NCBI GenBank assembly: GCA_027704905.1
Contig: CM051016.1
Coordinates: 9,226,255 to 9,290,254 of the forward strand
Length of the DNA stretch: 64,000 nucleotides
Reading direction: 5' to 3'
Source: Muraenolepis orangiensis
Lineage: Eukaryota; Chordata; Actinopteri; Gadiformes; Muraenolepididae
The notes below the pieces were generated by a model. It worked only from the letters and a program-made list of their open reading frames with translations. It ran no database searches and was not told the origin of the DNA. The translations under genes were made by a program, and so were the position numbers. Positions 17,901 through 29,031 of this stretch are shown here, piece after piece. The stretch's first letter is position 1, and the number at the start of each line of letters is the position of its first letter.

Positions 17901-20900
17901 GGAAAGAAACAATGAAATCTCTGCTTCCTGTGTTGAGGAAGATTCAAGATAACTTTATTTGAAGGGGGTAGGATATCAAGGCTCCCTCTGCACCAATCAG
18001 ATTCTAGCATGGTTGAAGTATGACGAAGACACAGGATTGGTGGACAGACCGTGGACTTCCAGTCTCACAGCTCAGTCTATAAAACAAGCGACCACTAGAG
18101 GGCGCTACGGTGCTCAAGGACCTCATCAGGACTTGGCTGACTTGCCTCGAGGGCAAGCTAGCTCATACTGTTTTTCTGATTGGCTGATGTGTTTCTACCC
18201 GTGTCTCTGGAAGGTCATCTGGATCACACTGCATCCACTGAGCATCTGGTGGAAATAAACCAAACACGCTTGTTCTCAACATGCTAACTTACTCTTACAG
18301 GTTCTCTAGATCTGATACAGACGAGCTACTGGAGACCAAACTGACAACTTGGGACTAATAGTGGAGACCTTCATCACAGGGCCAGCCCTCCTCTAGTCTG
18401 GTCAGCCGCCGTACGGGGCCCTGAGACTGGATCAGACCCGTAGTAACCCGTACGGGGTAGTCCACCACGGAGGAAGTCCACTCCCAGACCACCACAGAAA
18501 AAGAGAGACAACTGGATCTCCAACACAAAACCTCCTGCCTGCTGAAAGCTTCTTGTGAACCAGCGAAGATCATCTGTGGACCTCTTCACACTTTAGAGAC
18601 ACGTGTGTGTGTTACACAACGGCCGTTGGATGGTTGTGGTTGGTTAATTCAAAAGAGAAGCAGAACAAGGTGGGTGGGGGGGGTCCGGGTGACATGCGAT
18701 GAGGTGTTAGTGACAGGCAGAACGCTACACTACACATACAAACAACGGCCAGATGGTGACTTGTGATTGGTCGGGTGAGGTATAGTCTAGCAGCTCTTTC
18801 TGTCAGCCAGTGGGAGTCACACTGGGTTTGTGTGAACACACTGGGTACCGCTCAGAGATGGAGGGAGACCTCAGTCTACCTGCTGTACTCTGATACTGAC
18901 CATGGAGTCATTTAGCACACACTTTATACACTTAGAGTTCAGTCAATTGAGACAAAACGTCCCGAAGGAGCAAGTAGGGGTTAGGGGTCAGGTAGGGGTT
19001 AGGGGTCCATAACCTCTACACTATCCTGCCCCGAGACAAGTAGGTATTTAATGATGACTTCCTGTATAATCAGAAATACAGAGTAACTTCTTAGCGGATT
19101 TCCCTCCTTTGGATCATTCAACTTGATACCAACCGCTAGCGGTGGGAGAGTTGTGCGTTAGAAAGAGCTCGACGACCAACGATGACCAGACACCCAGGTG
19201 TCTGACCAGGTGCGAGGGGTTAGTGAAGCAGGGGGGGGGGGGGGGGGAGATCTGAGTTGTGGTTCACACAGAGCAAAGGCAACACCGGTGGTCCTACCTT
19301 TTGGCAAACCTGAACGACACGTTTCTACAACAGAACCAGACACACACATGAGAACTACAACGTGTGTGTGTGTGGTGTACAGGAAAGTGACATTGTGTGT
19401 GATTTGGAGCGAGTGAAAGTGTGTGTATAAGAGTAAGGGAGTATGTGTGTGGGGCATGTGAGTTAAGGTAATAATAATAATAAATCGGACTTATATAGCG
19501 CTTTTCCAGGTGCTCAAAGACGCTTTACAGGAAATAGAATACATAAAGACTAATACAAAACAAACACAACAGAACAAAACAAGAAACAAAACAAAACAGA
19601 ACAAATTATGGGTTGAGAGCAAGAGTGAAGAGGTGGGTTTTGAGGGCTGTTTTAAAGGACGGAAGGGTGTTGGCATTGCGGATGTGGATGGGGAGGGCGT
19701 TCCAGAGGGAGGGGGCCGCTGCAGAAAATGCTCTGTCACCCCAGGTCCGGAGCTTAGTCCTGATGGTTTTAATAGGTTAGCATCAGCAGACCTGAGGCGA
19801 CGGTTAGGGGTGTGGCGGTGGAGGAGGTCAGAGGTAGGGGGGGGGGGGTCAGGTTATTGAGCGCTTTGAAGGTGATGAGAAGTATTTTGAAGTAAGGGAT
19901 GGTAAGCATGAGCGGAGACATATGGAAGGTGATCAGCAGTAATGACCGGGAGACTGACAATCAAAAAACAAACATTCTTCTTCCTCGACCAGCGCTGTCG
20001 CTAGCCAGGCGGTCACTAGTGCAGCAGTAGCTTGTAGCAACAGTAGCAACCATTAGCACCCGTCACCAGCCTCGTGTGACCCTGTGCTTAGTGTGAGGTC
20101 TGCAGGAGTCCAGAAACCTTAAGAGTTTTCCAACTATCAACTCTACATGACACAATAAGCCATGCTTCTAGTCCTACAAACTCAGTGTTATTGGCCGATA
20201 CAAAAAGGGGGCAGCGATCTACTCCTTCACTGATTGGTTGTGGACATTTACCATTTAGTCATGTGACTAGTCGCCTTTATCCAAAGAGACTCGCAGTGAA
20301 TTCAGATATGAATCATTAAGTAGCGGGTAGGGGAAAACAATAGGACTGAGCAATACAAATGGGCATCACATTTGTAAATCGTATATCACAGAAGAAAAAC
20401 CAGTGTTCAGAAACCACTTTTTAAAACAAATGACTTAATATGTATGTGGACATCCACCTCTGTCACACTATGTGAGCTTCAGGAGGGCCCGGAGAAGCTA
20501 ACATGTTTAGCCTGTAGCCGCTAACCCCATTGTGCCCCGTGATGGTGGAGCAGGAGGCTAACAACGCTAACAAAGAGCTACCCTGTTTGTAGCTGTGGCT
20601 CAGTCTTGTGACTCACAGGAGGAAGGTCACATGAAAGCTGTGTGTGCCAGCGTTAGTGATATATAATAGACTGCTTGGCTTGTCTGGCCAGACAGTGGCA
20701 GACCAAGTCTTAAACTTTACCAGTTAACCTGCTAGAGCTACCTGTGACCTCCCACACCTCACCTGTCTTACCGGTGACCTCCCACACCTCACCTGTCTTA
20801 CCTGTGAGCTACTACATCTCACCTGCCTTACCTGTGACCTACCACACCTCACCTACATTACCTGTTACCTACCACACCTCACCTGTCTTACCTGTGACCC

Positions 20901-23200
20901 ATCACCTCACCTGTCTTACCTGTGACCTCCCACACCTCACCCGTCTTACCTGTGAGCTACTACATCTCACCTGCCTTACCTGTGACCTACCACACCTCAC
21001 CTGTGAGCTACTACATCTCACCTGCCTTACCTGTGACCTCCCACACCTCACCTGTCTTACCTGTGAGCTACTACATCTCACCTGCCTTACCTGTGACCTC
21101 CCACACCTCCCCCGTCTTACCTGTGAGCTACTACATCTCACCTGCCTTACCTGTGACCTCCCACACCTCACCCGTCTTACCTGTGAGCTACTACATCTCA
21201 CCTGCCTTACCTGTGACCTACCACACCTCACCTACATTACCTGTGTTACCTACCACACCTCACCTACATTACCTGTGTTACCTACCACACCTCACCGTCT
21301 ACCTGTGACCCATCACTCACCGGTCTTACCTGTGAACTATCAAACCTCATCTGTCTTACCTGTGACCTCACACCTCACCTGTCTTACTTGTGACCTATCA
21401 AACATCAACTGTCTTACCTGTGACCCATCACACCTCACTGAACTTACCTGTGACCTATCACACCTCACCTACATTACATGTAACCTACCACACCTTACTT
21501 ACCTTACCTGTGACCTACCACACCTCCCCTGTCTTACCTGTGACCTACCACACCTCACCTGTGACCTGCCCCACCTTACCTACTTCACCTGAAAGACTTT
21601 CAGCCAATCAGAAAGAGATGCAGCAATAACGTGTGTTTGACCAGAGACAGAGCTTTCCCTGCAGTTTGATGTTAGTGCCTGGTTACACTTAAATGTGTGT
21701 GAGGACAAACAGCAGAGCAGAATCAGACAGTAGTCATGGCTACAGTGCCGGGAGGTTGGATCACAGGAGCGACCGCTCAGGTCATAGGTCAGAGAGAGAG
21801 AGAGAGGGGGGGGGGGGGTGGTGTTCAGAAACAGCCAGAGGTCAGAGAGAGAGGAAGGCACACATGCACTGAGCATGTTCTGTAGTCACAAGTTCTGAAC
21901 TCTAGAGCTCACAGAGTTAACTCAAGCTTGAGAGTGGCCTGTTTGTTTATATCCAGTTTAGCTTACTTACTACTTCTGGTTCTGATTGTGGAATACTGCC
22001 TCAGCCCTGGACCTGGGGTCTCCAGGGCTTGGAGAGTAAAACCAGGGCTTGGCGGATTAACCAGGGCTTGGCGGATTAACCAGGGCTTGGCGGATTAACC
22101 AGGGCTTGGCGGATTAACCAGAGGGCCAGAGAAGGAGCAACAGGAGGAGCAGGGAGAGACAGACAGGGGACTCTGAGGCCCCGTCGCCTTACGTGGGCGT
22201 GTCGTAGTCCAGGTGGCCGTAGGACCGGGGCCGAGGACTCCAGCCTGCCTGGTTGGCGTAGGGGGAACCCACCACCGGGTACCTGAAGCTCACGGGGGAG
22301 CCGGACACACATGAGGGGGAGGGACTGGCGCAGCACGCCACCTCCCTCAGACTGGCCCCAGACACAACCAGGAAGAACAGGGTGAACAAACACCGGCAGA
22401 TAAACAAGACGACGTGAGGAGAGGACAGAGTAAGAGGAAGAGAGCAAGAGTGAGTGAGAGAGAGAGAGCGGAAGGTGAAAACAAACACCCTCATATCAGT
22501 TTCTCATTTTCTCACGGTTAACGAGGAGACGTTTGCGATTGGCCATGAGGTACAGGAAGCCCTAATATTGACAGCAAGCACAGTCTGGGTCTCAAACCAA
22601 GATTCTTCTGCTAGGACCATCACGATGTAGGGGAGGGGAGCATGAATTGGAGCTGGCCTACAGGAAGTGGGGCTGACCTACAGGAAGTGGTCTCACCTGT
22701 TCTCTTTTCCGTTGGGGATGACTGCCAGGTGGTCCGTGTTGTTGCGGTCACTGCACACGTATGTGTTCCTCCGGGTCATCCCTGCAGATGCTGCTGTGCT
22801 CTGAGACCACAGTAAACAACAACATAAACAACTAGAAGGCCCTCAGTAGAGCATACCTCGGCCACACCAAAAAGTCCCCTGGATCCGCATTCAGATCGGC
22901 ACCAGAATCGAATCAAATGGCCAAGTTTTGTCCAATTCTGTACATAGATTTTTGAGTTATCAAAAATGACAGCTTACAGACAGACAAACCGGGGCGAAAA
23001 GATAACTGCCTCTCATCTTTGATGGAGGTTGTAATGACAAACAACTACGTCTGTGTGTCTCACCGCCGGCCCAGTGGTTGCTCCCTTCTTGCGGTCAGGG
23101 ATATCGGCTTTGTTGGGGTTGTTGGCGTTGCCAAGCAGCGGGCTGGCAGGTGGCGCTGTGCGGCTGGAGGAGAGGCCGGTGCGGGCGGAGGTGGAGGAGC
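14999..23200 (-). CDS. mark3: MAP/microtubule affinity-regulating kinase 3, C-terminal half only
   Basis: MARK3 is a Ser/Thr kinase of the Par-1 family that phosphorylates microtubule-associated proteins. Only the spacer and KA1 domain are here. Minus-strand exons in order: about 23190-23064 (SPLLGNANNPNKADIPDRKK), 22800-22697 (GMTRRNTYVCSDRNNTDH), 22351-22193 (ending RSYGHLDYDTP, not recognised but phase-compatible on both sides), 19324-19298 (27-nt microexon), 15729-15685 (STEFEKNGRPEDS), 15342-14999 (SLRFTWSMRTTSS and KA1 end VCKLPRLSLNGVRFKRISG..ANELKL). All phases agree. In the last exon one base is missing after LDANN (about 15198-15203; a Cys codon is expected), creating a TGA stop: sequencing error or lesion. 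Upstream, the first exon runs into Gypsy gag, so the kinase and UBA exons are absent. Confidence 0.88.
15465..15665. repeat. Purine-rich GACAGACAGGAGGA tract
   Basis: Degenerate repeats of GACAGACA, GGAGGA and GGAAAGAC in the last mark3 intron. Open frames across it are low-complexity and not genes. Confidence 0.75.
15905..16375. repeat. 51-bp minisatellite, about eight to nine units
   Basis: Tandem unit of 51 bp (core GGACCAGAAAGGACCCCATG) with a few substitutions and one shortened unit near 16010. Because 51 is a multiple of three, all frames stay open and give repetitive pseudo-ORFs on both strands. Located in a mark3 intron. Confidence 0.92.
16690..16965 (+). mobile_element. SINE/LINE 3' tail (CR1/L2-like end)
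   Basis: It ends CTTGTAAGTCGCTTTGGATAAAAGCGTCTGCCAAATG then AAATGTAAATGTAAAT (shown here as two adjoining pieces), a tail typical of fish SINEs and L2-like LINEs. The same tail is nested in the hAT element at 51565-51675. Confidence 0.65.
17440..17743. repeat. GGAGGA/GGAAGA purine tract ending in poly-G
   Basis: About 300 bp of almost pure purine on the plus strand, finishing with about 16 G. It lies in a mark3 intron, as pyrimidine on the mark3 sense strand. Confidence 0.85.
17744..19297 (-). other. mark3 intron, no gene seen
   Basis: No exon or complete element is recognised. A short poly-G run lies at about 19231-19247 and short TG/CA tracts near 19335-19375. Confidence 0.6.
19298..19324 (-). 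CDS. mark3: mark3 27-nt microexon
   Basis: The acceptor TTGTAG and donor GTAGGA bracket exactly 27 nt encoding NVSFRFAK with split codons at both ends. As I recall, MARK3 has an alternatively spliced 27-nt exon encoding an RNxSFRF-type sequence, which this matches in length and content. Skipping it keeps the frame. Confidence 0.8.
19465..19960 (-). mobile_element. L2-like LINE 3' remnant
   Basis: On the minus strand the frames resemble the C-terminus of L2-type reverse transcriptase proteins (ILLITFKALNNLTPPPL, then a WNALP-like block in another frame). The 3' end has AGCGCTATATAAGTCCGATTT followed by an ATT-repeat tail. It is 5'-truncated and frameshifted. It sits next to the mark3 microexon. 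Confidence 0.65.
19961..20729. other. mark3 intron, nothing recognised
   Basis: No coding exon, RNA gene or known repeat is visible by eye. Confidence 0.5.
20730..21600. repeat. 30-bp minisatellite with a 60-bp higher-order period
   Basis: Units of the form ACCTGTCTTACCTGTGACCT followed by a CCACACCTC variant repeat about 29 times. In the centre, two monomer types (GAGCTACTACATCTC and GACCTCCCACACCTC) alternate, giving a 60-bp dimer. Reading frames stay open because 30 is a multiple of three; they are not genes. Confidence 0.92.
21601..22192. repeat. mark3 intron with a 19-bp tandem repeat
   Basis: Four to five copies of CCAGGGCTTGGCGGATTAA at about 22042-22118, plus a GA tract and poly-G at 21791-21820. 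The rest is unrecognised intron. Confidence 0.75.
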
Positions 23201-23214
23201 TCCGCCACAAAAAC

Positions 23215-23743
23215 TCCCGCCTTGCGAGAATGACTGTGAAATTTGAAGCGCTGAACAATTACAGATGGCTTTGGGTTGTGACGCTCCTGCACCATCGTCA
23301 CCAAGTCCTGGAATCCGAGGTCTCCTGGCTTCCGTGGCGTGGCTAGATTCCGTATCAACTTGTACGTCTTAGCCCCACACACACGGAGGAGAACTGTTCT
23401 TTGCCTCGTTTGTAATGTCATTAGCCAGGAAAAAGTGTTCCAGTCTCTCGACATACTCAATCCAGTCGCCATCCTTCTCGAAAAACTCGAAAAAGCGAGT
23501 GAACCTACCGTTGCCATGATAAAGTACTCGCAAACTTCTTCTTCGACCTATTTTTATTTTAATCCTCGTCGCCAGTGTTATAACCTGAGTGGTAATTAAA
23601 TACACGCAGACTTGTACTCCAGTTTAGGTACTTTACTGAGAAGACTTCGGTAGTTCAACACATACATGTCAGGTACATTCCCAAGCATGACACGAGTGGC
23701 GCGGTCGGCCGGGTCACACGCTTACCTGTCCGGAGGGTACACG
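23215..23743 (-). mobile_element. Gypsy (Ty3-like) LTR fragment, primer site and partial gag
   Basis: Minus strand: an LTR fragment ending TTATAACA (LTR portion about 23576-23743), then TGGCGACGAGGATTAAAA at 23574-23557 as a likely primer-binding site, then gag from ATG at 23517. Gag signatures are DWIEYVERLEHFFLAND in one frame and VCGAKTYKLIRNL plus VTMVQERHNPKPS in another, so there are two compensating frameshifts. After about 110 residues gag stops matching and runs into a mark3 exon near 23200. No pol is present. The 5' part of the LTR is interrupted by the LINE. Confidence 0.75.
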
Positions 23744-23886
23744 GACTTCTTCTTCTTCTTCTTTGGTTTAATGGCGAATCTTCTTCTTCTTCTTTTTCTT
23801 CTTCTTCTTCTTCTTTGGTTTAATGGCGAATCGCTTCCACTTGGAGCATATATCGCCACCTACTGTTGTTTTATTTAATGTTCATG

Positions 23887-26800
23887 TTAAATCCTCAGAC
23901 CAGTGTTTTTGAGAAACTTGAGGATCAGCTTGTTTATTTCATTTCTTGAGTTACTTGCGAATATTGCCTTGAAATCCATGTCCTTGATGTTATGTTGTTC
24001 CAGTGCAGTTTTCAGAATGAGCCTTTGCCTTGAATATACCGGGCAGCTAAAAAATACATGATGTATTGTCTCTGATTGTTGGCAACCGTCACAATTGCCA
24101 TTTGGATGTTTTCCAATCAGATGCAGTGATGAGTTTAGTCCAGAGTGACCCATTTTTATCCTGCTGATAATGCTCTGTTCTCTTCTACTACTCCCCCAAG
24201 TGCTTTCCGTTCCTACTTCCCTTTGTATCTGGTATAAATGTCGTCCTTTGGTGCTTCTGTCCCATAACGTTTGTCATTGTTGCTTGATGACAACTTTTGT
24301 AACGGATTTGATTTCTGCTCTACTGATGGGTACCATAATATCCATCTGATTTGCTTTCAAACCACATTTTGCCAGTTGATCCACTACCTCATTCCCTCTG
24401 ATACCCACATGCGCTGGAACCCACACAAATTGAACAACAATTCCCAAATGGACTAACCTAAACATGATGTGTAAAATGTCATGTAAAATATCCTGACGAC
24501 ATTCTGAAGAAAAGTTGTTTATACTCTCCAGAGCTGCGCTGGAGTCAGAGCAAATGACCACTCTCATTGGCTGTACTTCCTCTATCCACTGAAGTGCTAG
24601 TGAGATAGCCATGATCTCTACTGTGTATACTGCGATGTGATCACTCGTTCGCTTTCCTACTTTGACCTTTAACTCGGGAACATAAAATGCACAACTAGTT
24701 TGACCATTTTCGGGATTTTTGGAACCATCGGTAAATATTTGTATAAACTGCCCATATTGTTCATGTAGAACAGTGTTCACATACGCCTGCACATTGATTT
24801 GATCTTTCATTGAATGTAACCGTTTTAATAGGGATAAATCTACTATAGGTTGAGGTAGCAACCATGGTGGAACAGCTGATAACAACACTGTCGGACTAAT
24901 ATTCCATTCTTTAACTTTGAATTCCTTACATAATTCCGTAACACAATTCCGTCTTTTTTAATTTTGTTACTTTCCCAACTTGTTTTTACAGATTGTTTAG
25001 TAGGGTGAGTATCATTTATGGCCCTGTAGTTTCCTCCTAAAAAAAAAAGGTATTTCTCCGACCTCTACCTGAAGTGCCAACACTGGAGTAGATCTGACTG
25101 CCCCACAACATATCCTTAGTGCTTGTGCCTGGACTCTATCTAATTTTTGAAGAGAAGAGTATGCAGCTGAACCATACACTATTAGTCCGTATTCTATGAC
25201 TGATCTAATTAAGGCTGTGTATACGTTCCTCAAAGCAGCTTTATCAGCCCCCCACTTAGTGCCTGCCAAGCACCTCATAACATTTCAAACCTTTTTACAT
25301 TTATCTACTACTTTATCAATGTGAATACTCCATGTGACTCTCTCGTCCAACCATATTCCCAGAAATTTAAATGTCTTCACTTTCTTTAGTTCTTGTCCAT
25401 AAAGTTTTAACCTAACCTCCTCACCTATCCTTTTCCTCGTAAAAAATAAAGTTTCAGTTTTTTCCACCGACAATCTAAACCCCCATGTCAGAGACCAGCT
25501 TTCAATTTCCGTAATGGCTTCCTGAATCTTACCTACAATATATTTGACATTTCTGCCCCTTTTCCAAATAGCTCCATCATCTGCAAAAAGCGACTTACCA
25601 ATATCAGATCCTACTTGTGTGTATATATCATTTATCATGATAGTAAACAGAAGAGGACTAATTACACTCCCCTGCGGAGTTCCATTTTCAACTTCATGCC
25701 TTCGAGAATATGAATTGCCAACTCGGACTCTGATGGCACGGCCAAACAAAAAATCCATAATCCAATTATATACATTACCTCCCAGCCCCATAATGTCCAG
25801 TTTAATTAATAATCCTTCCTTCCACATCATATCGTAAGCTTTTTCCACATCAAAAAATACAGCTACAACACACTCCTTGCTTGCTTGGGCTTTCCTGACT
25901 TCAGATTCCAGGCACAGCAGTGAATCTAAAGTACTCCGCCCTCTTCTAAACCCACTCTGATAAGGAGTCATTAATTCATTTTTTTCAACGTAGTACGTCA
26001 GCCTTTCTGTTATCATTCTTTCCATAACTTTACACAAGTGCGATGTCAGAGCTATAGGTCTATAACTGCCTGGACTGGTTGGATCTTTCCCAGGTTTACT
26101 GATAGGAATAATGACACTCTTTCCATATTATTGGCAGCTTCCCTTTCTCCCAAATCTTATTGTACATCTCCAGCAGCTTTCCTAATGCACCATCACTTAA
26201 TTTGGTCAACATTATGTAACATACATTATCTTTCCCAGGAGCAGTCATTTTACACTTACTTAGTGCTCTTCTCAACTCTTGAATAGAGAAAGGTACATTT
26301 ACAACACTCTGCGACGAATGTCTTTCTTCGTATACATTAGGATGCTCATCTAACACTTCTTGTCTCCTAATCTTACCTTCTTCTGTCAAATTTTCAGAAG
26401 AATGAACTTTGACAAAATTCTTAGCTAGAATTTCTGCCTTCTCCATAGCACTAGTGGCAACTTCCCCTCCGTTCTCTAACACTGGTAGGTTACTCTGCTG
26501 TCTAATTCCCCTCATCTTCTTAATCATTCCCCATATTTTATCTAATGGCGTAGTTCTCCCAATACTTGAACAGAATCCTCTCCAACACTCCCTTTTTGCT
26601 CTTTTAACAATTTTCCTTACCTGAGACTGTGCCTTTTTATATTCTATTAAATTGTGTAATGAGGGAGTCTTCCTTAACTTTCCAAACAGCCTGATTTTGT
26701 TTCGGATTGCCTCTTTACATTCTTTGTTCCACCACGGTACCATCCTAACACATTTATTAAGTTGACCAATTTTATTCTCAATAGTTTGATTAGCGCTTTT

Positions 26801-27640
26801 AATTATATTTGAAGTAAATTGCTCATTTATTTCATCAATACTTCCTGCCATATCAATCTTATCAAATTCATTATCACACAGTTTAGCAAACATCTCCCAA
26901 TTTGTTTTAGCAAAATTCCATCTCATTATACCATCTAGCTCAACCACATTACTTAAATCAAACTTGATTATAATCGGAAGATGATCACTCCCAATACTGT
27001 TATTTGCCAATACTTCCCAACTGCTACCAGTAGCTAATTCACTTGTTACCAGAGTTAGATCGATCGCAGACTCTGTTCCATCTCTAAAATTGAGTCTTGT
27101 ACCTTGCCCATTATTGAAACAAAGTAATTCCTTTGCCTCCATTAAGTCCTCCACCACCTGTCCATTGTAATTTGTTGATCTCCCTCCCCACATTGTACAA
27201 TGTGCATTAAAATCACCACACCATATTATTTCATTTCCTTGGCAAAGACTATCTAATTCCTCTACCTTGAGTTTATTACCTGGATTATAAAAATTCAGGA
27301 CACTCATTTTCCTTTTATTAATCCAAACTTCTACCCCCACTATTTCTAAATCATGACTGCTCTTAAATGTTAGCCTACTAAAAGACATTACTTCTCTGAT
27401 AAAGATTGCACATCCCCCTCCCTGACCATCATTTCTATCTTGTCTAATAGCACTATATCCCCCAATTATGAAGTCCAAATGAGTCTTCAGCCATGTTTCT
27501 TGAATACAGATAACGTCTGGTTTTTCTTTTAACTGATATATATAGGTCTTGAATTCTTGTCCATTTGCAATAAGGCTTCTAGCATTCCACTGCAGTATGA
27601 GAAAAACCATTAATCTATTCACTAATCTGGGAATCTTCAT
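23887..27640 (-). pseudogene. LINE ORF2 (endonuclease, reverse transcriptase, RNase H), broken
   Basis: Pieces in order on the minus strand: 27640-26096 with the apurinic-like endonuclease (QWNARSLIANG, QETWLK, GDFNAH, SDHLPI) and start of RT; 26037-25285 with RT core (AVFFDVEKAYDMMW, PQGSVISPLLF, LFADDGAIW); 25278-25012; 24888-24274 with RNase H (IFTDGSKN, CSDSSAALESIN, AHVGIRGNE); 24153-23887 with a C-terminal Cys/His motif (CDGCQQSETIHHVFFSC). Several frameshifts make it inactive. Confidence 0.8.
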
Positions 27641-28827
27641 TATTGGGGGCTAGCATATCATGTATCATTTCAACGGTTATATCCTTTATCCCCAAAAATT
27701 CACCTGCTGCTTCCACTATTGTTTTCAGTCTTGACCTCTTTTTTGCTTGTTGCAAAGCAACATTCACCACTTTTCCAATAAAGGCCACAAATTTGTACTT
27801 ATTAACAATCAGTGCATCGTCTTCTATCACACACTTATGTGAACACTTTGTGGAGCTTACCTTTGCCTGTGGGAGTTTGGGGAAATCTTCTGAGGAGAAA
27901 ATACTTGCCGCTACTTGGGATTTCCTAGCTATGTTTAATGAAACCTTTCCTGTTGCTTCAGCATATGAGACTTTGTTTTGCACTTTGTATCTCTGCACCT
28001 CCTTGGCCTTTTTCTGCACTTCACAGCCCTGATACGCAGCACTATGTTCCCCCCCACAGTTGCAACATTTCACCTTAGCACCTGCAGTACAACCACCATA
28101 TTCATGTTCCCCCGCACATTTTGGACACCTAGGCTTAGTTGCTTTGCACTTGTCTGCCACATGCCCAAACCTTTGGCATTTAAAGCACCGCAGAGATGAA
28201 TTCCCTTACTAGATAGCTCATGCAACCAATCATTATCTTCTGCTGAATTGTCTCTTCAAACTGAAGAAGAACAGACAAACTATCCACTAGCTTACCCTGA
28301 TACCTAGTAGGAAGACGCTTAACTACAGACACTTTCCCCCCTTTAATTTCTTTCTTGAGTTCTTCCATGCTGATTTCTATCGGAACTCCACTGATCACTC
28401 CAAGTATTTTTCGATTTGCTCCAGGAACATGGCATTTAATTCGAACTTCATTCAAGGACTTCATTTTCAGTAACTTTTCCTGTTGTTTTGCATTCATCAT
28501 TTCTACCAACATCCGTCGTTTGCTCAGAAATCTTGCTTGCTTTATTGCTCCAATTTCCTTGTGAATTGCTTTTGTCAGGGCCACTGGATGTAGCTTAGCC
28601 GCGGATTGCTCACCAAACTCCACAATCACTTTCCACTCTTCATTCTCAATCCTTTTCTTTACTTTCTTCAATTCATTCTGTGAATCAGCTTCACTGAGAC
28701 TGTCACTTGACATGTCTATTTTCTTTCTTGACTTCTTCTTCCTTACTTCATTCCATCGTCCATCTCCTTCAGATGCACTTTCCATATCCTCCTCTCCAGC
28801 CCGGCAAGGGTCCAACGTAGCTTCCAT
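27615..28827 (-). pseudogene. LINE ORF1 (zinc-knuckle protein), frameshifted
   Basis: Starts MEATLDPCRAGEEDME; a basic, coiled-coil-prone N-terminal part to about 28180 is followed, in another frame (28160-27615), by tandem Cys/His knuckles (CPKCAGEHEYGGC, CCNCGGEHSAAYQGC). In intact I-type elements this is one RNA-binding protein; here at least one frameshift near 28170 separates the two parts. Confidence 0.7.
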
Positions 28828-29031
28828 TTTGCTCGTCTTCGTAACTTCCCGATACGTACACAGACTTCCTGAACAAAGGTTCCTATGTAAACATAGTGGT
28901 ACAATCTCAATATATAACACAAATTGTTGTAAGTGATGGAAACATAGTTATGATAACTACGTGTTGACGAGGTTTACATGTGAACTGTGTGTCACCTGTC
29001 CACGGTGACTAACTAGTTAGTAAAGTAAGTA

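Larger units (their letters stand above)
23744..28921 (-). mobile_element. I/Nimb-type non-LTR retrotransposon, near full length
   Basis: A 5.2-kb LINE with gag-like ORF1, an ORF2 carrying endonuclease, reverse transcriptase and RNase H, and a 3' end finishing in AAACCAAAG plus (GAA)n. An RNase H domain and a zinc-knuckle ORF1 are typical of the I group; the exact clade is not certain. It is inserted in the Gypsy LTR. Its 5' end abuts the creatine kinase unit 2 directly, without the other half of the LTR, so that edge is a rearrangement breakpoint rather than a clean insertion. Confidence 0.8.

Noticed and set aside
20744..21592. 282-residue open frame rich in HTSPVLPV
   Set aside because: It is the translation of a 30-bp tandem repeat, open because the unit is a multiple of three; other frames and the opposite strand are equally open.
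20730..21600. Possible CRISPR-like array
   Set aside because: Repeats are contiguous and degenerate with no unique spacers; the context is a vertebrate intron, so it is a minisatellite.
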